A stretch of 64,000 nt of DNA from GCA-1730015 sp964583825 (GTDB taxonomy: Bacteria; Pseudomonadota; Gammaproteobacteria; Granulosicoccales; Granulosicoccaceae): the NCBI GenBank assembly GCA_964583825.1, contig CAZOXM010000003.1, positions 1-64,000 of the forward strand, written 5' to 3'. The stretch's first letter is position 1, and every line of letters begins with the position of its first letter. This document shows positions 17,536 to 25,503 of the stretch, one piece after another. Both the position numbers and the translations under genes were made by a program. The notes below the pieces were generated by a model. It did no database searches. It worked only from the letters and a program-made list of their open reading frames with translations, and was not told where the DNA came from.

Positions 17536-18918
17536 ATGCCAACTACAATCACAAAAAACGGCATTCCGGAGCTGATCATCGGCGTCATGTTACTCATGCT
17601 CAAACACACGCAAAGGGCGATCATACCGCTCCTGATGCTGCTTGCGCTGGCGCCAACCAAATCGGCCACCGCGCAGATCTTTGATCAATTCAGCCTGGTG
17701 GGCGACCACAGCGGTATTCGTACCGGGTTTGTCACTTCGATAAGCTTTGATGCACAGCAGCGAAAGGCATCGATACAGTTTCTGAATGTCGCTGGTGGCA
17801 GTGAAGAATTTACTGCACAGCTCACCGAGTCGACCAGCATTCAGTCCTCGATACCGGTTTTTTTGCCGTCGGTCGACTTTCTGCAACCACCCCCTGCTTC
17901 ACTGGATTTATCCGGGGTCGAATTTCTCCAGGGCGCGCTGTCGGCGTCCGAAGGCAGCGTAGTACCCACACACTGGTTCCGACTAACCTATTTCGATGAC
18001 CAATGGAGCGGCGCGTTCAGGGTTGACCAGCGCATCTACTCCATCGACAGACAAAGCACAGACTCGACCGTCACGGTCCGTCCTGTACGCGATGGCCTCA
18101 ACCGTCGGCCTGATTCACGCATCAGAGTCAGTGCGGTTATTGATGAAAACTACATTCAGACTGACAGCTTGAGCAATGCAGCCGCGGCGGGTAATCAGGG
18201 ACATCTGTCCGCCATTGAGTCCATTCATATTCTGGACGGCCTGCTGACAGATGGCCTCGGCATTACCGCCTGGTTAGAGCAGGTTATCTATCAGCCTGCG
18301 ACGATACTCCCGGCTACCACCGCAGCCAGTGCGCTGCTCGCCGGGGCCGAGACGTGGAACGATACCAATGCCGATGTTTTCGGCCTGGACGATAATCTCG
18401 CGGTTTTCTTCTTTCGCGGGGGAATGCCGCCCTATGGCGTCGGTGAGCCTGCGCTGCAGGCGTACACCAATGATCACATCGCTATCATTGGCAGCACACC
18501 CGATTATCAATTCGCCACGGCTCATGCGATGGGTGGCATGCTGGGGCTCCCGTATGAGAACAACACACTGCAGCAGTGGCACTTAAACAGCCGCACGGCA
18601 CTGCCAGATGTGTTCTGGAGCGATTCACACAGACAACACCTTTCCGCCAACCCCTTGCCTGCATCACTGACGCAATCCATCAGCTATGATGCACCGGAAA
18701 TAGCTGACCAACCCTCAGAGCAGACCGCTGTTGCAATCGATGAAGCGCTGCTTATTGCCGAACAACCGGAGTCCGGTGGATTGATCAGCAACGATGCACC
18801 GGACAGCACACCATCAGACTTCACCGCCAATGAAGGTGCCGGCGCGCTGGTGCCGTTCGCCCTGTTATTGCTGCTGGCGGGACAGAGAGTGACAAGGCGC
18901 AATGCACACAATCGGTAA
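17536..18918 (+). CDS. Secreted, C-terminally anchored protein with a degenerate metzincin-like motif
   Basis: This 460-aa protein has a signal peptide best read from the internal Met at 17596 (MLKHTQRAIIPLLMLLALAP to TAQ). The ATG at 17536 has a GAAGG site but gives an over-long leader. The layout resembles bacterial reprolysin-like metallopeptidases: an N-terminal beta-rich region (FDQFSLVGDHSGIRTGFV), then SAVIDENYIQT, AIESIHILDGLL and AYTNDHIAIIG. At the position of the HExxHxxGxxH zinc motif it reads HAMGGMLGLPY, so Glu and two His are lost and it is probably inactive. The C-terminus (GAGALVPFALLLLLAG then RRNAHNR) looks like a GlyGly-CTERM-type sorting tail. It overlaps the next gene by 17 bp. 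Confidence 0.65.
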   Translation: MPTTITKNGIPELIIGVMLLMLKHTQRAIIPLLMLLALAPTKSATAQIFDQFSLVGDHSGIRTGFVTSISFDAQQRKASIQFLNVAGGSEEFTAQLTESTSIQSSIPVFLPSVDFLQPPPASLDLSGVEFLQGALSASEGSVVPTHWFRLTYFDDQWSGAFRVDQRIYSIDRQSTDSTVTVRPVRDGLNRRPDSRIRVSAVIDENYIQTDSLSNAAAAGNQGHLSAIESIHILDGLLTDGLGITAWLEQVIYQPATILPATTAASALLAGAETWNDTNADVFGLDDNLAVFFFRGGMPPYGVGEPALQAYTNDHIAIIGSTPDYQFATAHAMGGMLGLPYENNTLQQWHLNSRTALPDVFWSDSHRQHLSANPLPASLTQSISYDAPEIADQPSEQTAVAIDEALLIAEQPESGGLISNDAPDSTPSDFTANEGAGALVPFALLLLLAGQRVTRRNAHNR

Positions 18919-19768
18919 TGAACTGCTGAGCGTTGCGATCAGCCCGTATGGCGCTGAGCTGCAGTCGATCAGGGCGACAGCAACTGACACCGAGTTTCTT
19001 TGGCAGGGGAATCCCGACATCTGGTCCGGCCGGGCCCCGATCCTGTTTCCGATTGTTGGTGCACTGAAAGACGGCCAATACGAGTTTGAAAGGCAGCTTT
19101 ATAAGCTGCCGCGGCACGGCCTGGCCCGCATATCCGAATTCACCCTCACCGATGCCGCCAATGATTCTGCCCGTTTCCAACTAACCGATAGCGGCACAAC
19201 GCGACAGGTTTTTCCGTGGCGCTTTGTTCTTGAAATAGGCTACACCCTTACGCAGAACCGCCTGAATATCGAATATCGGGTGGAGAATCCCAATAATGAG
19301 ACGCTACGCTTTACGATCGGCTCGCACCCGGCTTTCCAGCTGCCCGGGGCCGTGGAAAATTATCATATCAGATTCTCTCATCCGGAGGCTCTACAGCGCT
19401 TTGCACTGACCGAAGACGGTTTGCTCGAAGCCACCGGCACACCGTACCCGATCGACAATCAATCCATCGTACTGACCGGATCGCTGTTTGATGATGATGC
19501 ACTGGTGTTCAGGGATATTCGGTCTACGACGTTGACCCTGTGCGATGATTCGAAGGAGTTAATCAGCGTTCACACCGGTGGTGCACCGCACCTGGGTTTA
19601 TGGTCCAGGCCTGCCGCACCTTTTGTCTGTATCGAACCGTGGTTCGGGTACAGCGACCAAACCGATGCCAGCGGAAACTGGCTGCACAAACCCGCCCTGT
19701 TGAGCGTGCCACCCGGTGACGCTTTTGTGCATCAGTGGGCGATACAAGTCGGGTCAGTTGGCCGGTGA
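18902..19768 (+). CDS. Aldose 1-epimerase family protein (LacX/YeaD-like)
   Basis: This 288-aa galactose-mutarotase-fold protein contains PYGAELQSIR near the N-terminus, FLWQGNPDIWSGRAPILFP, GSHPAFQLPG (the conserved His) and CIEPWFGYSDQ (the catalytic Glu region) near 245. The family interconverts sugar anomers or sugar-phosphate anomers; the specific substrate is unknown. It is cytoplasmic, with no signal. The start overlaps the end of the preceding gene by 17 bp, which implies translational coupling, although no functional link to the anchored protein is evident. It is convergent with 19754..20365 and overlaps it by 15 bp. Confidence 0.85.
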   Translation: MHTIGNELLSVAISPYGAELQSIRATATDTEFLWQGNPDIWSGRAPILFPIVGALKDGQYEFERQLYKLPRHGLARISEFTLTDAANDSARFQLTDSGTTRQVFPWRFVLEIGYTLTQNRLNIEYRVENPNNETLRFTIGSHPAFQLPGAVENYHIRFSHPEALQRFALTEDGLLEATGTPYPIDNQSIVLTGSLFDDDALVFRDIRSTTLTLCDDSKELISVHTGGAPHLGLWSRPAAPFVCIEPWFGYSDQTDASGNWLHKPALLSVPPGDAFVHQWAIQVGSVGR

Positions 19769-20365
19769 GGAGATATTGATAGTGAGCGGCACTTCCTCGC
19801 CGGAGCCTGCGCTTTCACCGCCACCGGAAGACGCGCTGAGCAGCACACCAACAGCAAGTGCCCCCATCAGCACATAGAGCAGGCGCGATGACGATGAGTC
19901 ATTGCCCGCTTCGGCGTTGGTGCTGGATGTGATCACCGGCGCGGCGGGTCTGGGCACATCGAGATTGCGCACCAGCGGGAAAAACGGAAAGCCCTTCAAC
20001 ACCCGGTTGCCACCGGTATCAGCGGCTTCAATGTAGTATTCGATACTCGACTGCGCGAGCTCGGTGGGGACTGTGACGACAAAACGCGTCTCCCCCTGCC
20101 GTTCCATGGTCACTTTGACGTAGTCCCGACTCGCGTTCGGCCGGTGGTACAGATCGACGTATTCAATGCCTTTGTCGTCTATGACCAGTGCAGAGAAAGT
20201 CTGCATTTCACCGGCGACGCCGACTTCCAGCGCTTCATGATCTATAACCGGTGGATCGATATCGATGTCCACTTCCGCGAAGCGCGACTGTGCCATCACA
20301 GTCTGCTGCAGCAATAGCAGACAGGTGCAACACCAGACGACAATTCGTTTGAAGGATACCGACAT
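19754..20365 (-). CDS. Secreted or membrane protein with an Ig-like domain
   Basis: This 203-aa protein starts MSVSFKRIVVWCCTCLLLLQ with signal cleavage near VMAQS; an ATG six codons upstream (20383) also exists. The mature part (about 25-140) looks like one Ig/fibronectin-type beta domain, including IEYVDLYHRPNASRDYVKV and SSIEYYIEAADTGGN, which is typical of domains describing chemical-change or Ca-dependent surface modules. A membrane helix (LLYVLMGALAVGVLLSA) follows at about 160-176, then a Gly/Ser-rich tail ending NISSPAN. It lies downstream of the Ser/Thr kinase on the same strand but is separated by a nested mobile element. Confidence 0.6.
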   Translation of the reverse strand: MSVSFKRIVVWCCTCLLLLQQTVMAQSRFAEVDIDIDPPVIDHEALEVGVAGEMQTFSALVIDDKGIEYVDLYHRPNASRDYVKVTMERQGETRFVVTVPTELAQSSIEYYIEAADTGGNRVLKGFPFFPLVRNLDVPRPAAPVITSSTNAEAGNDSSSSRLLYVLMGALAVGVLLSASSGGGESAGSGEEVPLTINISSPAN

Positions 20366-20562
20366 CACTTGGCAACTGGACACGAGCTTTTCGTCATGAC
20401 GTTATCACACTCCTGCGGTGACATCAACTATCCACTTCAGGCTAACAGGGTGTTGAAAAACGTGATGAGCGACGGTCTGAGTAGGCAAATTCTCCCGAAA
20501 AAGCGCATTTTATGGGTTATAAATGAGCATTTTGAGGGGGAATTTAACGCCCTCAGACCTAG

Positions 20563-20824
20563 TGTAGTGTGACATACAAACGCTACCAATGAGTCAAACA
20601 ATCAAACTGACCGGGAATATAGAGAAACCAGAGTGTAGAATTCAATGTATCGCATTGAATTTATTGCGATCTTCAGTTCGATTGCTTGCCCCTACAGGAG
20701 TTTGTCATTTGGCCCGCAACTGCGTTGTAGCTCTTGACAAGGGAACAACCATTCACTGCAAGCTACGCCTTGTTGCGAACCAAATGACAAACTCTCATTC
20801 GCAGCGTTTGCAGGTCACACTACA
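20563..20824. mobile_element. Inner non-autonomous inverted-repeat element, 262 bp, TSD CTAG
   Basis: The termini TGTAGTGTGAC followed by A/C, T, A/G and CAAACGCT (20563..20584 versus reverse complement of 20803..20824) match at 20 of 22 positions. Both sides are flanked by CTAG (20559..20562 and 20825..20828). There is no coding capacity. Inside are a perfect 9-bp hairpin AATTCAATG/CATTGAATT at 20639..20661 and a longer inverted pair at 20698..20794. It sits within the outer element, so it inserted later. Confidence 0.8.
20698..20794. repeat. Inverted repeat in the core of the inner element
   Basis: GAGTTTGTCATTTGG then CC/TT then CGCAAC occurs at 20698..20720 and in reverse complement at 20772..20794 (21 of 23 positions). 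The intervening 51 bp also shows weaker self-complementarity, giving a long imperfect hairpin. Confidence 0.85.
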
Positions 20825-20882
20825 CTAGCGCAATAGTTTTTCAACCTCCTGCTAAGTCACTGACAGGGGCGAGCGTAGGGGG

Positions 20883-23012
20883 CTACCAACGGATAGGAGA
20901 CCAGGTATAACGCTGTCGCTCTATAGTGAGATCCGAATCGCGGTATGACGCGGAAGGATAAACCACATCGCCATTTGGCAGCGCCATTTTCTCAATCCGC
21001 AGTGTTGCAGAGACCCGCTTGGGATCGAGTTTCGGCTCGACATCCATTATTTTTACGGTGATTTGCCTGTAGCGCTTAAAGAGCGTTCTAAAGAGGTTTA
21101 AACGCGGAGAATCCGCGCCCACCAACTCTTCTATCGCCACCAGGTTTTTCAGTTCAACCGCACGCCTGAGCGCGTTGAACTGACCACGTGCATAGCTCAC
21201 TTCGTAATTCGAAAGCGGCGTCTGCAGAAATGCCTCAGCGGCTTCAAGGCGCGCCTCAAGCTCGGTAAATTCCGCATCTGTAATCTGCATCGCACTGGCA
21301 CTGTCGAACCACTTTCGGGCCATCTCAATGTTGTCATTCTGCAGGGCCCAACGCGCACTGTTGAGATACTGGCGGTAATCCGATCGACGTTGTTTCTGTC
21401 GTTCATAGGCATCTGCAAGACGCTGCTCCTTCACAAGGCGCTGCTGCTCCTGCTGCAACTGCCGGGCTTTGAGCACCTTTTGCTCCTCCGCTCTTTTGTC
21501 CAGTGCTGCGCGAGCACGCTGTTCCAGCACCGCAACCTCATCATCAGACGTTCCACCTCGCGTCAGCGCTGCCAGCGTTAACAAGGCATCCTGATACTGC
21601 CCGTCCTCAATCGCGGATTCCGCCCTGACAATCTGCTGGCGTCGGTTCGCCTGCAACCTTATTTCGTCCACTGCGACACGCAGTGCGGCAACGCGATCCG
21701 GCCGCGCTGATGCATACGCAATGATCAGCGACCCGGCAGATGCAAATTCCTGCGCTTCGGCCAGCGCCAGCACCGATGCCTCTGCACGTGCATCAATCGC
21801 CTCGATCTGCGCCTGCGCATCCGGATTTTGCGAGTCGAGATCCAGCACCTGCAGGTAGAGCGGCCGCGATTGCATCAGGTACCCGTCACCTGCGAATACT
21901 TCGTCCGCTTCGCTTAACAGATTTTGTATCTGTCGTTGCTGCGCATTGGCGTTGTACAGCATCCAGCCGCCGGCGCTCAGTAGCGAAATCAACGCCGCGA
22001 CACTGAGCCCGCGACGAATGAAAACACCCTTGCGGGGCGGATTGGGTGTCTCCACCGACTTGGGCAGTCGCCTCGCCGAATGCACTCTGACAGGCGGCGC
22101 CTGGTTAACCGGCCCGGTGTGTTCAATTGCCTGACGCCACTGTGCCAGAGTCTGCGGACGATCGGCGATCTTGAACTGCAGCGCCCAGTCGATCGCCTCG
22201 AGAAAGGGTTCCGAATACCTGCCATGCCCTACCTCGGTTGCCGGTACCAGTGGATCCGGTGATTTTTTTACAAACGACGCGAGACGACTGACGGCGCTCA
22301 CCGGTGTCTGGCCGCTGATTGCATAGTAAACCGTCGCTGCAAGCGAGTAGATATCCGTCCATGGCCCCAGTTCCATCCCCGCACCCTCCTGATATTGCTC
22401 AAGCGGTGTGAAACCGGCAGAAACAAAGGAAGTCGGGGGCGCAGCATTGTCGCGATTAACGACCCTGCTTGCGCCAAAGTCCAGCAGTACCGGGCTGCCA
22501 TCGTGACGAATTATAATGTTGACAGGTTTAATGTCGCGATGAATAAACCCGTGCTGGTGAACCTGCTCAAGCCCGTCGATTATGTTCAGCAGCAGGCTTT
22601 TAAGGGTAGACTCGTCCGCACCACCAGCGCGGCTGACAGCCTCCTTGAAGCGCTCTCCTTCTTCGTATTCCATTACCAGGTAGGCCGTATTGTTGGCCTC
22701 GAACACAGCCATCACCCGCACAATGTTCTTGTGCCTGAATTTCACCAGCGTCCGGGCTTCCGACAAAAAACGCGCAAGCCCCTCGCGAAACTGTGTTTCA
22801 GCAGCGGCTGAAGATGGCACCAGAGACTTGTCACTACGGCGCTCAACAAACGTGGTCGGCAGATACTCCTTGATGGCGACACGGTGCTCGAGATTGTTGT
22901 CGGTTGCCAGGTAAGTAATACCAAACCCACCCCGACCGAGTACCTCCTCGACGCGGTACCACTGAATAGTCTGCCCTTCCGAGAGTGCTTGTGACGAGCT
23001 TGCTTCAGTCAT
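20883..23012 (-). CDS. Membrane-anchored Ser/Thr protein kinase (PknB/Hanks type)
   Basis: This 709-aa protein has an N-terminal eukaryotic-like kinase domain with the glycine loop GRGGFG (26-31), catalytic Lys48 in AIKEY, HRDIKPVN (158-165) and DFGASR (178-183), so it should be active. The Arg before the catalytic Asp suggests activation-loop phosphorylation. A proline-rich linker (about 305-330) leads to one membrane helix (about 335-353, LSVAALISLLSAGGWMLY). The periplasmic part is alpha-helical with TPR-like and coiled-coil segments (QQEQQRLVKEQRLADAYERQ) and a short C-terminal beta domain. No phosphatase or FHA partner is adjacent. The nearest downstream gene on the strand is the Ig-like protein, beyond the nested mobile element. 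Confidence 0.92.
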   Translation of the reverse strand: MTEASSSQALSEGQTIQWYRVEEVLGRGGFGITYLATDNNLEHRVAIKEYLPTTFVERRSDKSLVPSSAAAETQFREGLARFLSEARTLVKFRHKNIVRVMAVFEANNTAYLVMEYEEGERFKEAVSRAGGADESTLKSLLLNIIDGLEQVHQHGFIHRDIKPVNIIIRHDGSPVLLDFGASRVVNRDNAAPPTSFVSAGFTPLEQYQEGAGMELGPWTDIYSLAATVYYAISGQTPVSAVSRLASFVKKSPDPLVPATEVGHGRYSEPFLEAIDWALQFKIADRPQTLAQWRQAIEHTGPVNQAPPVRVHSARRLPKSVETPNPPRKGVFIRRGLSVAALISLLSAGGWMLYNANAQQRQIQNLLSEADEVFAGDGYLMQSRPLYLQVLDLDSQNPDAQAQIEAIDARAEASVLALAEAQEFASAGSLIIAYASARPDRVAALRVAVDEIRLQANRRQQIVRAESAIEDGQYQDALLTLAALTRGGTSDDEVAVLEQRARAALDKRAEEQKVLKARQLQQEQQRLVKEQRLADAYERQKQRRSDYRQYLNSARWALQNDNIEMARKWFDSASAMQITDAEFTELEARLEAAEAFLQTPLSNYEVSYARGQFNALRRAVELKNLVAIEELVGADSPRLNLFRTLFKRYRQITVKIMDVEPKLDPKRVSATLRIEKMALPNGDVVYPSASYRDSDLTIERQRYTWSPIRW

Positions 23013-23370
23013 TTAGGCAGGTTTTAACACGAGTTTGAAACAGGGCAAAATGGATTCATAGTCAGAGTAACCACCTTGGAACAATTCCAACCCGCAATCG
23101 TTGTCCGGCCGGCTGCCTGCCTGAATGGTGCCGGCGCCAGTTGCCACGCCATATTCCGGCTGATACACGGGCGCTGCAGCGAGTTCTAACCCTTTACAAT
23201 CAGTGCTGCTGTAAATATCTGCAAACAAGATCCGCAGGCTACCTGTTGGAAACAGTCAGAGCTATCAAGAAACGCTACAATCTATGAGTTGCGGTGTCGA
23301 GCCGCCTACGCAGGCCTTATTCACTATCGCTCAACCTGATGGTGGATTTTAACTTTTTGGCGAGGGACCA

Positions 23371-24162
23371 ATGGAATTATTCACGCTGGACAATTTGATC
23401 ACACTGCTGCTGTTAACGATGCTTCAGGCGGTGCTTGGCTTTGACAATTTATTGTACATTTCGCTGGAGTCCAAGCGCGCTCCCTCCCACTTGCAGGCCA
23501 AAGTTCGGAAATGGGGTATCGGCATCGCTATTGTACTCAGAATCGTATTGCTGTTTCTGCTTACCAGCCTAATCAGTGTGTTCAAAGAACCGGTTTTCGG
23601 TCTGAACCTGCCCGGAACACTGGAGTTCAACTTTAACGTGCATGCCATTATCGTTCTACTGGGCGGCATCTTTATTATATACACAGCCACCAAGGAAATT
23701 CTCCACATGATGGCGATTGAAGAACTCGGCCATGGGGATAAGCGTCAGCGCTCCGCCATGACAGTCGTGATCTGGATCGTGCTGATGAACCTGGTTTTTT
23801 CCTTTGATTCAATTCTCAGCGCAATCGCACTGACGGATGTGTTTGCCATTATGGCATGTGCCATCGTTATCAGCGGCGCTCTGATGATCTGGCTGGCAGA
23901 TCACGTGTCAGAATTTCTGCAGAAAAATCGTATGTATGAAGTGCTCGGGCTTTTTATTCTTTTTGTCGTCGGCATCATGCTGATCTCGGAAGGCGGTCAT
24001 CTCGCCCACATGAAAATACTGGGCACCGAGGTAACGCCGATGACCAAGGCAACATTCTACTTCGTGATCGTCGTGCTGGCCTGCTCTGATGTCGTTCAGA
24101 GCCGTTATCAGCGCAAGCTGTTGCGCCAGAAGCAAGCACTGCTCAAAGACGCGCAGGCATAG
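23371..24162 (+). CDS. TerC family integral membrane protein
   Basis: This 263-aa protein has about seven to eight membrane helices. It carries the paired acidic membrane motifs of the TerC/Alx family: AVLGFDNLLYI near residue 22 and VFSFDSILSAIAL near residue 147. Family members are linked to manganese export, metal stress and tellurium resistance. The start is supported by GGCGAGGG upstream. A GC-rich inverted repeat follows the stop. No ter operon partners are nearby, so a general metal-homeostasis role is more likely than tellurite resistance. Confidence 0.9.
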   Translation: MELFTLDNLITLLLLTMLQAVLGFDNLLYISLESKRAPSHLQAKVRKWGIGIAIVLRIVLLFLLTSLISVFKEPVFGLNLPGTLEFNFNVHAIIVLLGGIFIIYTATKEILHMMAIEELGHGDKRQRSAMTVVIWIVLMNLVFSFDSILSAIALTDVFAIMACAIVISGALMIWLADHVSEFLQKNRMYEVLGLFILFVVGIMLISEGGHLAHMKILGTEVTPMTKATFYFVIVVLACSDVVQSRYQRKLLRQKQALLKDAQA

Positions 24163-24172
24163 TTTTTTCCAC

Positions 24173-24203
24173 GATGGCGTGGCGCTGCAGCCACGCCATC
24201 TTT
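24173..24203 (+). terminator. Strong hairpin after the TerC gene
   Basis: A perfect 11-bp stem GATGGCGTGGC / GCCACGCCATC with loop GCTGCA is followed by only TTT. Six T residues precede it, so it may also work on the opposite strand. Terminator strength on the plus strand is uncertain because the T-tract is short. Confidence 0.7.
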
Positions 24204-24285
24204 ACCAAACGTGTCTCTCCTGCCTGAAGCGACACGTGCGCTGCACACCCACTGAACTCACCGCGCAGGCAGCGGATCGCCCCCG

Positions 24286-25503
24286 ATGACAAAACCCTAC
24301 AGCCTCGCCGGCACGGTAGCATTTTCCCTGTTGATGACCTTTTCCTCCGGGCTCGGACAAACGTTTTTCATTTCACTGTTTAATGAGGAGCTTCGAACCG
24401 CTTTTGCACTCAGCCACGGCCAGATTGGCAGCCTGTATTTCATCGGAACGCTGAGTAGCGCCCTGATGATTATCTGGGCAGGTAAACTGCTCGATATTGT
24501 CGATATCAGGCTATACACCCTGGCAGTTTGCATCGGGCTCGCCACCGCCTGTTTTGCGATGTCACGAGCCAGCGGAACTATTTCACTGATCGTGGCTTTT
24601 TTTCTTTTACGGCTCTTCGGACAGGGATTGTCCGGACATACCGGCATCACGACGGCATCGAGATCACCGCAGCAGTACAGAGGCAGAGTCATCAGCTTGT
24701 CCGGCCTCGGGTTTTCGCTGTCGGAAATGATCTTGCCGATTGCCACTGTGTGGTTGCTTTCCATCTGGCACTGGAGAGATATTTGGAGTTTATACGCTGC
24801 CATTGAACTGGTGGCGGTCGTGTTGCTCAGTCAGTTTCTGCTCGCAAGGTTCCATATTTCGCGGCGCGGCAGTATTGAATCGGCGGTGCACGCAGACGAT
24901 GATAGCTGGCAACGCCGTGACGTCACTCGCGACCTCAGATTCTGGCTGATTGCACCGGCCATCTTTGCACCATCAATTGTTTCGACCGGCCTTTTTTTCC
25001 ACCAGCAAAGTTTGTCACAGTCCAAGGGCTTTTCTATTACGGTCTGGGCTTCTGCTATTGCCGCCTACTCCATCGCTGCGGTATCGACATCCCTGCTGAC
25101 CGGTCTGGCGGTGGACCGCTGGTCAGGGGCGACCGTGGTGCGGGGGCTGTTACTGCCATTTATCTGTGCACTGCTATTCGCGGCAACCGTGCAAAGCAGC
25201 TGGCTGCCATTCATCTATTACGCTCTGATGGGAATGACTGTCGGCATTGCAACACCAGCGGTCAATGCGCTTTGGGTAGAGCTATACGGCTCGACACACA
25301 TCGCCGCCATCAGATCTCTGGCGCACGCACTAATGGTATTCGGCTCTGCGCTGGGGCCGGTGATGTTTGGTATGCTGCTCGACAACGGTTTCAGCTGGAA
25401 TTTCATTCTTACAAGCAGCGCTTGCTGGATGATTGCCGCCTCCCTGCTGCTCTGCCTGACACCATTAACACGAACTGCACGACAGTCCACTAGCCCGAGT
25501 TAG
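24286..25503 (+). CDS. Major facilitator superfamily transporter
   Basis: This 405-aa protein has about 12 hydrophobic helices and an MFS-like loop (GKLLDIVDIR near residue 66). N-terminal TM1 is SLAGTVAFSLLMTFSSGLGQ. A cytoplasmic loop (HISRRGSIESAVHADDDSWQ) separates the halves at about 197-212. The second half has LTGLAVDRWSGATVVRG, the repeat of the D-R-x-G type loop motif. The pattern suggests a small-molecule importer or exporter of the oxalate/formate-antiporter-like group, without clear substrate. It is convergent with recQ, and the reading frames overlap by 14 bp. Confidence 0.85.
   Translation: MTKPYSLAGTVAFSLLMTFSSGLGQTFFISLFNEELRTAFALSHGQIGSLYFIGTLSSALMIIWAGKLLDIVDIRLYTLAVCIGLATACFAMSRASGTISLIVAFFLLRLFGQGLSGHTGITTASRSPQQYRGRVISLSGLGFSLSEMILPIATVWLLSIWHWRDIWSLYAAIELVAVVLLSQFLLARFHISRRGSIESAVHADDDSWQRRDVTRDLRFWLIAPAIFAPSIVSTGLFFHQQSLSQSKGFSITVWASAIAAYSIAAVSTSLLTGLAVDRWSGATVVRGLLLPFICALLFAATVQSSWLPFIYYALMGMTVGIATPAVNALWVELYGSTHIAAIRSLAHALMVFGSALGPVMFGMLLDNGFSWNFILTSSACWMIAASLLLCLTPLTRTARQSTSPS

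Larger units (their letters stand above)
20446..20851. mobile_element. Outer non-autonomous inverted-repeat element (MITE-like), 406 bp, TSD CTAA
   Basis: The left end CAGGGTGTTGAAAAAC (20446..20461) and the reverse complement of the right end CAGGAGGTTGAAAAAC (20836..20851) match at 14 of 16 positions. The element is flanked by the direct repeat CTAA at 20442..20445 and 20852..20855. There is no transposase gene inside. A second element is inserted within it. A YTAR-type 4-bp target is known for the IS5 group, so that family is a candidate source (inference). Confidence 0.8.

Noticed and set aside
20369..20828. Short frames in the nested element region (20369..20572 and 20589..20828)
   Set aside because: They are created by the inverted repeats and carry no transposase motif such as a DDE triad.
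23013..23228. Open frame of 71 codons just upstream of the Ser/Thr kinase on the minus strand
   Set aside because: It can start only at TTG, has no ribosome-binding site or recognisable composition, and its end merely abuts the kinase start. It could be a remnant, but I see no support.
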